From Bradyrhizobium glycinis (lineage in GTDB: Bacteria > Pseudomonadota > Alphaproteobacteria > Rhizobiales > Xanthobacteraceae): a stretch of DNA of 64,000 nucleotides. Of this stretch, positions 55,749 through 63,245 are shown piece by piece. The notes under the pieces are model-generated. The model did not search any database, was not told the origin of the DNA, and was given only the letters and a program-made list of their open reading frames with translations. The translations under genes were made by a program, and so were the position numbers. The stretch is from NCBI RefSeq assembly GCF_016031655.1, contig NZ_JACCHQ010000009.1, positions 62,001 through 126,000 of the forward strand, given 5' to 3'. Within the stretch, counting starts at the first letter, position 1. The number at the start of each line of letters is the position of its first letter.

Positions 55749-56623
55749 CCGCTTCCGCTCTCATCAAGCCCCAAAAACCGCCGGATCTCACCCAACACCT
55801 CCTGCGGCTTGTCGTGCTGCAGCCAGTGTCCCGCCCCGGCGACGGTCTTAACGCGCGCGTTCTGGAAGTACCGCTCCAGGCCCGCGGCCCTGGCGCCTGC
55901 CAGAAAGCTTTCGCCGGCATTGAGCAGCAGCGTCGGACAGGTGATGCGCGACCACAGCTCGATGTGATCGTCGGGCCAGAGCCGGTGCGGCGCAGAGACG
56001 CGCTGATAGGGATCGAATTTCCAGCTGTAGCTGCCGTCCTCGTTCTGCCGCGCGCCATGCGTGGCGAGATGCAGCGCGAGGTCGCGGGCGAGGCGCTTGT
56101 TGTGAAGCATCATCTGCGCAGCGGCGTCTTCTAGCGTCGCATAGCGGCGCGGGGTGCGGTCGTGCAGCTTGTCGAGCTGGCCGATCCATTTGCCGATGCG
56201 CTCATGCGCCGGCGGCTTCGGTGCACCGGGCAACATGGTCACGCCGTCGAGGACGACGAGGCTCGTGACCTGTTCGGGGAATGCGCCCGAAAAGATCAGG
56301 CTCACCATGCCGCCCATCGAATGGCCGATCAGGGTGACCTGAGGCGTGCCGAAGGTGCGAACCAGCTGCGCGAGATCGTAGACATATTCGGTGAGAGCGT
56401 AGCTGCCGCCCTTCGTCCAGTCGGAATCGCCGTGACCACGCAGGTCGGGCGCGACGACGCGAAAATGCGGTTGCAGCGAGCGTGCGATGTGATCCCAGCT
56501 GCGGCAATGATCGCGACCGCCGTGCACCAGGACGGCGACGGGTGCACCCTCGTTGCCCCAGTCGGCGTAGTGCAGCCGCAGGCCGTGCGATTCATAGAAG
56601 CGGCTTCGCGGGGCGCTAGCCAT
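55745..56623 (-). CDS. Alpha/beta hydrolase
   Basis: This 292-aa alpha/beta-hydrolase fold protein has the oxyanion block HGGRDHCRSW, a GHSMGG nucleophile elbow (Ser near residue 100), an acidic residue in the CPTLLLNAGES strand region and the catalytic His in GAGHWLQHD. The first eight bases of the gene overlap the end of the LysE gene, so translation is coupled. It is the last gene of HxlR-KS-LysE-hydrolase. Substrate unknown; esterase, lactonase or epoxide-hydrolase chemistry are all possible. Confidence 0.88.
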   Translation of the reverse strand: MASAPRSRFYESHGLRLHYADWGNEGAPVAVLVHGGRDHCRSWDHIARSLQPHFRVVAPDLRGHGDSDWTKGGSYALTEYVYDLAQLVRTFGTPQVTLIGHSMGGMVSLIFSGAFPEQVTSLVVLDGVTMLPGAPKPPAHERIGKWIGQLDKLHDRTPRRYATLEDAAAQMMLHNKRLARDLALHLATHGARQNEDGSYSWKFDPYQRVSAPHRLWPDDHIELWSRITCPTLLLNAGESFLAGARAAGLERYFQNARVKTVAGAGHWLQHDKPQEVLGEIRRFLGLDESGSG

Positions 56624-57248
56624 TTGCCGGCCGCCGCGCCAGGGCGAGCGAGAGGCCGAGGCTCGCGATGAAGACGCCGGAGCCCTGCGTGAGACGACGC
56701 ATCAGAAGCGGCCGTCCGGTCAGCTGCGCGCGCGTCGCGGAGGCCATCAGCACCACCACGACATCGGCGAGCGTGTTCAGTGCCACCGAGATCGCACCCA
56801 GCAGGATGAATTGCAGCGTCGGGTTCGATTCCGATGGATCGAGAAACTGAGGAATGAAGGCGAGGAAGAACGCCGCGGTCTTCGGATTCAGTGCTTCGAC
56901 CAGCACGCCGTCGCGGAACGCGCGCTTGTCGCCGATGGGCTCGCTCCCAAGCGACAGGTTGCTGCCGGCACTGCGAAAGGTCTTGATGCCAAGCCAGACC
57001 AGATAGAGCGCGCCCACGAATTTCACGGCGGCAAACAGCTCCGCGCTCGCCAAGATGATGGCGGAGATGCCGAGGCTGCCCGCGACCACATGAACCAATC
57101 CGCCCAACGCCGTGCCCGCGGTCGAGGCAAAGCCGCTGGCACGCCCCTCCGACAAGGTTCGCGCCGCGACGTAAAAAATGCCGGGGCCGGGAATGGCGGC
57201 AATGAGGAGAGCTGCGGCCAGGAACAGCCAGAAATTCGTTTCGATCAT
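56616..57248 (-). CDS. LysE/RhtB-family exporter
   Basis: This 210-aa membrane protein has six predicted helices. The N-terminus LFLAAALLIAAIPGPGIFYVAAR contains the family PGP motif (residues about 17-19). LysE/RhtB proteins export amino acids, homoserine lactones or similar small molecules. It lies 44 bp after the ketosynthase gene and overlaps the hydrolase gene, within a single operon. Sitting beside a ketosynthase and a hydrolase, it might export their product, which is inference. Confidence 0.9.
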   Translation of the reverse strand: MIETNFWLFLAAALLIAAIPGPGIFYVAARTLSEGRASGFASTAGTALGGLVHVVAGSLGISAIILASAELFAAVKFVGALYLVWLGIKTFRSAGSNLSLGSEPIGDKRAFRDGVLVEALNPKTAAFFLAFIPQFLDPSESNPTLQFILLGAISVALNTLADVVVVLMASATRAQLTGRPLLMRRLTQGSGVFIASLGLSLALARRPANG

Positions 57249-57292
57249 CCTGTTTTCGTAGCGCAGCGGATCGCGATTGCAAGGCCCTTCGT

Positions 57293-58555
57293 TCAATCCA
57301 TTCGGCGGAAGATCACGCTGGCATTGACGCCGCCGAAGCCGAAGCCGTTGGAGATGGCATGCCGCATCGGCATCGGTCGCGCGCTACCTGCGACAATATC
57401 GATGCCGTCAGCGCTGGAATCAGGGTTTTCGAGATTGAGCGTGGGCGGCGCGATCTGGTCGCGCAGAGCGAGCACGGTGAAGATCGCCTCCAGCCCGCCG
57501 GCGGCGCCGAGCAGATGACCCGTGGCCGATTTGGTCGCGCTGACCGCAATGCCGCGGTTGCGGCCGAACAGCGCAGCGATGGCGCCAAGCTCGCTCTCGT
57601 CGCCGGCCGGTGTCGAGGTCGCATGCGCGTTGAGGTGCTGCACATCCGCGGGCGCAAGCTTGGCCTGCCGCAGCGCGATCTCCATCGCGCGGCGGGCGCC
57701 GTCGCCATCGGGCGAGCCCGACGTCATGTGATAGGCGTCCGCAGTCGTGCCGTAGCCGACGATCTCGGCGATCGGCGTCGCGCCGCGCGCCTGCGCATGC
57801 TCCAGCGCCTCGATCACCAGGATGCCTGCGCCTTCGCCCATGACGAAACCGTCGCGGTTGCGATCGAACGGACGCGAGGCGCGCCCAGGCTCGTCGTTGA
57901 AGCCGCTCGACAGTGCGCGCGCCGCCGCAAAGCCGCCGAGGCTGACGATGTCGATGCAGGCCTCCGCGCCGCCGCAGATCGCAACGTCTGCTTCGCCCGC
58001 TCGGATCATGCGCGCGGCATCGCCGATCGCCTGCACTCCGGCGGCGCAGGCCGTGACGGGCGTGCCCAGTGCGCCCTTGTAGCCGTACTTGATCGAGACG
58101 TGGCCGGCGGCGAGATTGGCGAGGAACGAGGGGATCGTGAACGGCGACAGCCGGCGCGCGCCGCGTTGCGCGGTGATGCGCACCGCCTCCGCCATGGCGG
58201 GAAAGCCGCCGACCCCGGAAGCGATGATCGTCGCGGTGCGCTCCAGCGCGCTCGCGTCCTGCGGCGTCCATTGGGCTTGCCCGACAGCTTCTGCCGTGGC
58301 GAGCAGCGCAAACAGGATGAAGCGGTCCATCTTGCGCTGATCCTTGGGTGCGGCAGCCTGCGCCGGATCAAAACCGCCTTTGTCATCTTCGGTCTTGTCG
58401 GGCACGAGGCCTGCGATGCGCGCCGGCAGCGCCTCTGCCCATTCTGGCAACGGGCGCAGCCCGCTTTGCCCGGCGAGCAGCCGCCGCCACGTCAGTTCGA
58501 CGCCGCAGCCAAGCGGCGACACCGCGCCCATTCCCGTCACGACGATACGACGCAT
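57293..58555 (-). CDS. Beta-ketoacyl-ACP synthase II-type enzyme (FabF-like)
   Basis: This 420-aa ketosynthase has the thiolase fold. It carries the catalytic Cys in VTACAAGVQ, His in NAHATSTPAGD and His in SATGHLLGAAGG, so it looks active. The last block GFGFGGVNAS is conserved. No acyl carrier protein, FabD or FabG gene is adjacent, so it is a free-standing copy rather than the main fatty-acid cluster. It starts 1 bp after the HxlR regulator gene and precedes a LysE exporter and a hydrolase. A specialised acyl chain or polyketide-like step is possible; housekeeping FabF duty is the alternative. Confidence 0.88.
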   Translation of the reverse strand: MRRIVVTGMGAVSPLGCGVELTWRRLLAGQSGLRPLPEWAEALPARIAGLVPDKTEDDKGGFDPAQAAAPKDQRKMDRFILFALLATAEAVGQAQWTPQDASALERTATIIASGVGGFPAMAEAVRITAQRGARRLSPFTIPSFLANLAAGHVSIKYGYKGALGTPVTACAAGVQAIGDAARMIRAGEADVAICGGAEACIDIVSLGGFAAARALSSGFNDEPGRASRPFDRNRDGFVMGEGAGILVIEALEHAQARGATPIAEIVGYGTTADAYHMTSGSPDGDGARRAMEIALRQAKLAPADVQHLNAHATSTPAGDESELGAIAALFGRNRGIAVSATKSATGHLLGAAGGLEAIFTVLALRDQIAPPTLNLENPDSSADGIDIVAGSARPMPMRHAISNGFGFGGVNASVIFRRMD

Positions 58556-58556
58556 G

Positions 58557-59072
58557 TCAGTCTCCAGCCGGCGCGACGGCCGGGTTCATGGCCTTGAGCG
58601 AAGCGAGCCGTGCGCGCATGCCGCGGCTGGCGCGGGGACCTGCGACGACGACCGCATTGGCGAGCGTGATCGGGCGCTTGTCGGCGGCATCGACCACGAT
58701 CGGCTCGAGCGGGCGGACGTCGCTCCGGTTCGCCAGCAGGATGGATTCGCCCTTCGGCGCGAGATGCTTGTTGCCCCAGGCGAGCAGCGTAGCGATCACC
58801 GGGAAGAAATCCCGCGCCTTGTCCGTCAGCACATATTCGTAGCGCGGCGGGCGCTCCTGATAGCGGCGACGCACGAACATGCCGGTCTCTGTGAGGTGCG
58901 TGAGGCGCCGCGACAGGATGTTCGGCGCAATGCCGAGGCTTTGCGAGAACTCGTCGAACTTGGTCGCACCCTGAAACGCATCGCGCAGGATCAGGATGCT
59001 CCACCATTCGCCGACCGTCTCCACCGCGCGGCCGACCGGGCATTCCAGGATGGAAGAGGATTTGGGCTGCAT
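58557..59072 (-). CDS. HxlR-family winged-helix regulator
   Basis: This 171-aa protein has an HxlR domain (residues about 8-105: CPVGRAVETVGEWWSILILRDA, then FDEFSQSLGIAPNILSRRLTHL and YEYVLTDKARDF). Its C-terminal extension has 55 residues. HxlR proteins repress or activate nearby genes in response to aldehydes, quinones or oxidants. The domain carries a conserved Cys at its start (C11) that in relatives senses thiol stress. The ATG at 59072 is chosen; a perfect 29-bp palindrome lies 15 bp upstream. It heads a four-gene operon. Confidence 0.9.
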   Translation of the reverse strand: MQPKSSSILECPVGRAVETVGEWWSILILRDAFQGATKFDEFSQSLGIAPNILSRRLTHLTETGMFVRRRYQERPPRYEYVLTDKARDFFPVIATLLAWGNKHLAPKGESILLANRSDVRPLEPIVVDAADKRPITLANAVVVAGPRASRGMRARLASLKAMNPAVAPAGD

Positions 59073-59087
59073 GGCGGGTAAGGTAGG

Positions 59088-59116
59088 GTAGTTACTTGCA
59101 AAATGCAAGTAACTAC
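59088..59116. promoter_or_regulatory. Perfect 29-bp palindrome at HxlR operon promoter
   Basis: GTAGTTACTTGCA and TGCAAGTAACTAC are perfect 13-base arms around AAA. It is directly upstream of the HxlR start and nothing else with a start lies near, so it is very likely the operator by which the regulator controls its own four-gene operon. Arm length and AT content fit HxlR operators. Confidence 0.75.
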
Positions 59117-59506
59117 TGGCCGGTGCCAGTGTGTGATCTGTGCGATCACGGAGCTATGGCCGCGTTTCGAAATGCGAGTTGGCGAACAGTGATCTCGCGC
59201 CACCCTCGGTCATTGCGAGCGCAGCGAGCAATCCAGACCGTTTCCGCGGCGGCATGCTGGATTGCTTCGCTGCGCTCGCAATGACGGGGCGAGGCAGCGC
59301 GCACTTATCCAACACCGTCACCCTGCTCGCCTGTTCGGCGAGCCTCGAACGGCGACGGCCCGGCTGCAGCTCTGCCGTGCATCCTTCAGGGCTCCCGGCG
59401 CGATGCAACGCATCGCGCCACTCGCGCCTCCAGCGACAACGGCTTCGCCGTTGCGCGGCGATGACAGGACCAACAACGGTACGGAAGCGAGAGGGGCGTC
59501 AGTCGC
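59117..59506. other. 390-bp gap between HxlR operator and polyprenyl synthase
   Basis: This stretch holds a family III palindromic repeat (59209-59287). The following 200 bp show short internal dyads (CTGTTCGGCGAGC, GCGCGATGCAACGCATCGCGC) and look like a decayed repeat cluster. No gene-like reading frame with a plausible start was found. Confidence 0.55.
59209..59287. repeat. Palindromic repeat, family III
   Basis: GTCATTGCGAGCGCAGCGAG and CGCTGCGCTCGCAATGAC arms enclose CAATCCAGACC / GCTGGATTG. Related to 15478 and 42197, with compensating changes in both arms. Confidence 0.85.
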
Positions 59507-60514
59507 CTAATGCGATCTTGCCAAGCAAAACGCCACGACCTGCTCCAGCGCGCTCTTCATCGGCGAGGGCGGGAACAGCGCCAGCGCATCCACGGCCATG
59601 GCGCCGTAGTGCTGGGCACGGATCAGCGTGTCCTCCAGCGCGCGGTGCTTGTTCATAAGGCCGATGGCGTGATCGAGATCGGAATCGCCGATCTCGCCGC
59701 GCTCGAGCGCGCGGATCCAGAAGGCGCGCTCGGTGTCGTTGCCGCGGCGGAAGGCGAGCACGACGGGCAGCGTGATCTTGCCTTCGCGGAAATCGTCGCC
59801 GGTGTTCTTGCCGAGCTTGGCGCTCTTGCCGCCGTAGTCGAGCACGTCGTCGACGAGTTGGAAGGCGATGCCGAGATTCATGCCGACCGAGCGGCACGCG
59901 GTCTGCTCCGCCTTCGGGCGGTTGGCGATCACGGGGCCGACCTCGCAGGCGGCGGCGAACAATTCGGCGGTCTTGCCGCGGATCACGGCGAGATATTCGT
60001 CCTCGGTGGTGGCGGTGTTCTTGGCGGCGGCGAGCTGCATCACCTCGCCCTCGGCGATGGTGGCGGCCGCCGCGGAGAGGATGTCGAGCGCGCGCAGCGA
60101 GCCGACCTCGACCATCATGCGGAAGGCTTGGCCGAGCAGGAAGTCGCCGACCAGCACGCTCGCCTCGTTGCCCCAGAGCATGCGCGCCGACAGCTTGCCG
60201 CGCCGCATCTCGCTCTCGTCGACGACGTCGTCGTGCAGGAGCGTCGCGGTGTGCATGAACTCGACGGAGGCAGCTAACTTGATATGGCCGTCGCCGGTGT
60301 AGCCGGCGAGGTTGGCCATGGCGAGCGTCAGCATCGGGCGCAGCCGCTTGCCCCCGGAGGAGATCAGGTGGTTGGCCACTTCCGGGATCATGGTCACGTC
60401 GGAGCCAGTCCGCGACAGGATCGTGGCATTGACGCGCTCCATATCGGGGGCGACAAGGGCAACCAGCTCTTCGATCGACGCGCCGGGAGTTTCGAAAGGT
60501 ACGATGACGGCCAC
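59507..60514 (-). CDS. ispB: All-trans polyprenyl (octa/decaprenyl) diphosphate synthase
   Basis: This 335-aa long-chain prenyl synthase of the ubiquinone side-chain pathway has the first Asp-rich motif DDVVD in LLHDDVVDES, the second in QLVDDVLDYGG, and SGGKRLRP for isopentenyl diphosphate binding. The start is GTG at 60514 (protein VAVIVPFETPG, first residue Met in vivo), which matches homologs. An in-frame extension upstream lacks similarity. It is divergent from the DUF2007 gene across 133 bp. The length of the product chain (C40 or C50) cannot be read by eye. Confidence 0.94.
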   Translation of the reverse strand: MAVIVPFETPGASIEELVALVAPDMERVNATILSRTGSDVTMIPEVANHLISSGGKRLRPMLTLAMANLAGYTGDGHIKLAASVEFMHTATLLHDDVVDESEMRRGKLSARMLWGNEASVLVGDFLLGQAFRMMVEVGSLRALDILSAAAATIAEGEVMQLAAAKNTATTEDEYLAVIRGKTAELFAAACEVGPVIANRPKAEQTACRSVGMNLGIAFQLVDDVLDYGGKSAKLGKNTGDDFREGKITLPVVLAFRRGNDTERAFWIRALERGEIGDSDLDHAIGLMNKHRALEDTLIRAQHYGAMAVDALALFPPSPMKSALEQVVAFCLARSH

Positions 60515-60647
60515 GCCGGTCTCCAATATTTGCCCCAGAAGGGCTATTCTGATGGAAAGACAATAGAAACTGGCGGCGGATGCGGCAAGGGCCGCGGAAC
60601 CATTGACATTTGCCGCGTTAGCCACTTTCAGGCAGGAGACCTCCGTT

Positions 60648-60875
60648 TTGCGTGAACTGGTTCGGACCAACGATATGGTGCTGGTGTCGGCGATCGGCGC
60701 GCTGCTCGACGGCGCCAACATCCATCATCTGGTGCTGGACCAGAACATGAGCATCATCGAGGGGTCTCTCGGCATCTTGCCGCGGCGGATCCTGGTTCAT
60801 GAGGACGACGCCGAGGAGGCGAGGGCGCTCCTCACCGAGGCAGGCCTCAGCCACGAACTGCGCGGCGATGATTGA
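60648..60875 (+). CDS. DUF2007 domain protein
   Basis: This is a 75-aa protein of the DUF2007 (putative signal-transducing) family. The whole length is one domain: ELVRTNDMVLVSAIGALL, then NIHHLVLDQNMSIIEGS and PRRILVHEDDAEEARALL. The start is TTG at 60648 behind AGGAG (60634-60638). The next gene begins inside its last codons (8-bp overlap), so the methyltransferase is coupled to it. Function unknown; a ligand- or protein-binding subunit is likely. Confidence 0.85.
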   Translation: MRELVRTNDMVLVSAIGALLDGANIHHLVLDQNMSIIEGSLGILPRRILVHEDDAEEARALLTEAGLSHELRGDD

Positions 60876-61632
60876 GGCCGCGGATATTACCGAGGACGCG
60901 TTTCTCGGCGGGCGGTTGCGCTTGATGCAGAAGCGGTCAGGCCACCGCGCCGGGCATGACGCCGTCCTGCTCGCAGCGGCGACCGACGCCCAGGCGGGTG
61001 ACCGCGTGGTCGAGCTTGGCGCCGGCGTCGGCGCGGCGGGGCTCGCGCTTGCGCGGCGCGTCGAGGGGATCAGGCTCAGCCTGGTCGAGATCGATCCGGA
61101 ACTGGCGCAGCTCGCGCAGGCCAACGCCGCCGCGAACACGATCGCCGCCGAGGCCATCGTGCTCGACGTTACCGCCGACGCGCAGGCGTTTGCCGCGAAC
61201 GGACTCCTGCCCGACAGTGCCGACGCCGTATTGATGAACCCGCCCTTCAACGATCCCACACGCCATCGCGGCTCACCGGATCAGGCGCGCCACACCGCGC
61301 ATGTGGCGAGGGAGGAGACGCTGCATGCGTGGGTGCATGCAGCCCGGCGCATTCTCCGGTCGAGCGGCGTGTTGACCCTGATCTGGCGCGCGGACGGAAT
61401 CGGCGATGTCATGGCAGCGCTGTCACGCGGATTCGGCAGCCTTGCGATCATGCCGGTTCATGGTGGAACAGGAAAGCCCGCGATCCGCGTGTTGGTGCGC
61501 GCAGTCAAAGGCGGGCGGGCACCGACGCGATTGCTGCCGGGCCTCGTGCTTAACGACGAGTTAAATCTGCCCAAAAAAGAGGTGAGGGATATTCTGGAGG
61601 GGAGGGCGGCGTTGCCGCTGGGGGAGCCGTGA
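60868..61632 (+). CDS. TrmN6-like methyltransferase
   Basis: This is a 254-aa class I SAM methyltransferase. Motif I is VVELGAGVGAAGLALA (about residues 48-63). The amino-methylating motif NPPF is near 128 (VLMNPPFND), the signature of N6-adenine or N5-glutamine methylation. GGRLRLMQKRSGHRAGHDAVLLAA near the N-terminus is the TrmN6/YfiC pattern (tRNA1-Val A37 N6-methylation). It overlaps the DUF2007 gene by 8 bp, a recurrent alphaproteobacterial pair. Confidence 0.85.
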   Translation: MIEAADITEDAFLGGRLRLMQKRSGHRAGHDAVLLAAATDAQAGDRVVELGAGVGAAGLALARRVEGIRLSLVEIDPELAQLAQANAAANTIAAEAIVLDVTADAQAFAANGLLPDSADAVLMNPPFNDPTRHRGSPDQARHTAHVAREETLHAWVHAARRILRSSGVLTLIWRADGIGDVMAALSRGFGSLAIMPVHGGTGKPAIRVLVRAVKGGRAPTRLLPGLVLNDELNLPKKEVRDILEGRAALPLGEP

Positions 61633-61636
61633 CCAC

Positions 61637-61735
61637 TTACTGCGGAAGCGATTCCGTCTGCTGCTCTTGCGGGGACGTAAAGCGAATCGCGGTGAAAAGC
61701 GCACCGATCAGCAGCAACAGCAGATAGATCTTCAT
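61637..61735 (-). CDS. Possible 32-aa membrane/exported small protein
   Basis: The frame MKIYLLLLLIGALFTAIRF...LPQ encodes one hydrophobic helix (residues 3-17) and a short polar tail rich in Gln. A good ribosome site (GGAAGGAAA) precedes the start on the minus strand. It lies alone between the TrmN6-like gene and the S49 peptidase gene. Small single-helix proteins of this sort are often missed. Family unknown and translation unproven. Confidence 0.5.
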   Translation of the reverse strand: MKIYLLLLLIGALFTAIRFTSPQEQQTESLPQ

Positions 61736-61848
61736 GGCGTTTCCTTCCGCTGCCTATTGCAGCTTCCCAACGGGGATTCTGCAAAACACGTTCCAGGCAC
61801 TTTCAATGACACTCGCGTGATAAGAAATGGTTAACCAGAGGTAAGGCC

Positions 61849-62757
61849 ATGGCCGAAAAATTGAACGATCGTGAGAGTTCCGGCCTGGCCGACAAGCTCA
61901 TGCAATATCTGCCGGCGCGGTTTCGTCCTGGCACGGCGGTCGTGCCGGTGGTGCGGCTGTCCGGTGTGATCGGTGCGGTGACGCCGCTGCGTCCGGGCCT
62001 GACGCTTGCCGGCGTCGCGCGGGTGCTCGAGCGGGCGTTTTCCTATCGGCACGCCAAGGCGGTGGCGCTGGTGATCAACTCGCCCGGCGGCTCGCCGGTG
62101 CAGTCGCGCCAGATCTACTTGCGCATCAAGCAACTCGCCGCGGAGAAGAAGCTGCCCGTGCTCGTGTTCGTCGAGGACGTTGCGGCCTCCGGCGGCTACA
62201 TGATCGCCTGCGCGGGCGACGAGATCATCTGCGATCCCTCCTCGATCCTCGGCTCCATCGGCGTGGTCGGCGGCAGTTTTGGTTTTCAGGAGGCGATCAG
62301 GCGGCTCGGCATCGAGCGGCGCCTCTACACGTCGGGCGAGCACAAGGCGATGCTCGACCCGTTCCTTCCGGAAAACCCGGATGACGTCATGAGGCTGAAG
62401 GCGATCCAGCGCGAGATCCACCAGATCTTCATTTCGCTGGTCAAGGAGAGTCGCGGCGCCCGGCTAAAGGGAGCCGACGACGCGCTGTTCACGGGTGAAT
62501 ACTGGGCGGGGGATAGCGCGATCGCGCTGGGGCTCGCCGACAGCATCGGCGATCTCCGCTCAACTCTTCGTGCCCGCTATGGCGACAAGGTTCTCACCCC
62601 CGTGATCGCCCAGCCAACCGGGCTGCTGTCCGGCCTTTTTGGCCGGAAATCGCCCGGCGCGGGGCAGCTTTCGGCCCTGGAGTCAATGGCCGGGCTGCCG
62701 GACGAGCTGATCTCGGCGGTCGAGACGCGGGCGATTTGGGCGAAATTCGGGTTCTAG
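61849..62757 (+). CDS. S49-family peptidase (SppA-like)
   Basis: This 302-aa protein is a single S49 (signal peptide peptidase A) domain. The catalytic Ser is likely in DVAASGGYMIACAGDEI (about residues 106-122), followed by SSILGSIGV. The usual Lys partner would be in the first domain half. No N-terminal membrane helix or signal peptide is evident (start MAEKLNDRESSG), unlike E. coli SppA, so it may be cytoplasmic or peripherally bound. It stands alone. Confidence 0.88.
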   Translation: MAEKLNDRESSGLADKLMQYLPARFRPGTAVVPVVRLSGVIGAVTPLRPGLTLAGVARVLERAFSYRHAKAVALVINSPGGSPVQSRQIYLRIKQLAAEKKLPVLVFVEDVAASGGYMIACAGDEIICDPSSILGSIGVVGGSFGFQEAIRRLGIERRLYTSGEHKAMLDPFLPENPDDVMRLKAIQREIHQIFISLVKESRGARLKGADDALFTGEYWAGDSAIALGLADSIGDLRSTLRARYGDKVLTPVIAQPTGLLSGLFGRKSPGAGQLSALESMAGLPDELISAVETRAIWAKFGF

Positions 62758-62861
62758 GGCTCGCGCTCCCGCGCCATTTCGTCCGGGCGGCGCCAATTGC
62801 GGCGCGGGTCCATCTGCGCAACAATGCGTGTGGGGGCTGAGCATGAGACGAGGATCGACCG

Positions 62862-63053
62862 ATGCCGCCGTTCGTCGCTTTCGCGGGCGTCTTGGGCGGG
62901 CTTGCCGTGGTCCGTTGGGCCTACAAGACCGCTGTCCGGATCAACCAGGAGCTGGAGGAGATGCGCCTGTCGCGCGTCACTGAAGCCGCCCGCATGGGGG
63001 ATATCCAGACGCTGAAGCGTGACCCCGTGACCGGAGCTTACCGGCCGGGTTAA
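62862..63053 (+). CDS. Small membrane-associated conserved protein, unknown function
   Basis: This 63-aa protein has one hydrophobic stretch (residues 4-19) followed by a basic/acidic helix (KTAVRINQELEEMRL) and a short tail (TLKRDPVTGAYRPG). The C-terminal DPVTGxYRPG pattern is reminiscent of small conserved proteins beside glyQS in rhizobia. Unnamed family. The start ATG at 62862 has GAGACGAGGA upstream. Confidence 0.6.
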   Translation: MPPFVAFAGVLGGLAVVRWAYKTAVRINQELEEMRLSRVTEAARMGDIQTLKRDPVTGAYRPG

Positions 63054-63077
63054 TTGGTGCTGACCTTCACACGCAGC

Positions 63078-63155
63078 GTCATTCCGGGACGCCCGTAGGG
63101 CGGACCCGGAATCTCGAGACTCCGGGTTCGATGCTGCGCATCGCCCCGGAATGAC
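63078..63155. repeat. Palindromic repeat, family I (short copy)
   Basis: GTCATTCCGGGACGC and GCCCCGGAATGAC arms with GGACCCGGAATC / GACTCCGGGTTC inside. It lies between the small gene and glyQ. Confidence 0.85.
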
Positions 63156-63245
63156 TGCCCAATTAACCCCTTCGCCTTGATTCCCATCCCCGCCGTCGAT
63201 ACGGTCCCGCGCGATTCAAACCCCCCGCGAGAGCCTGATCTGACG

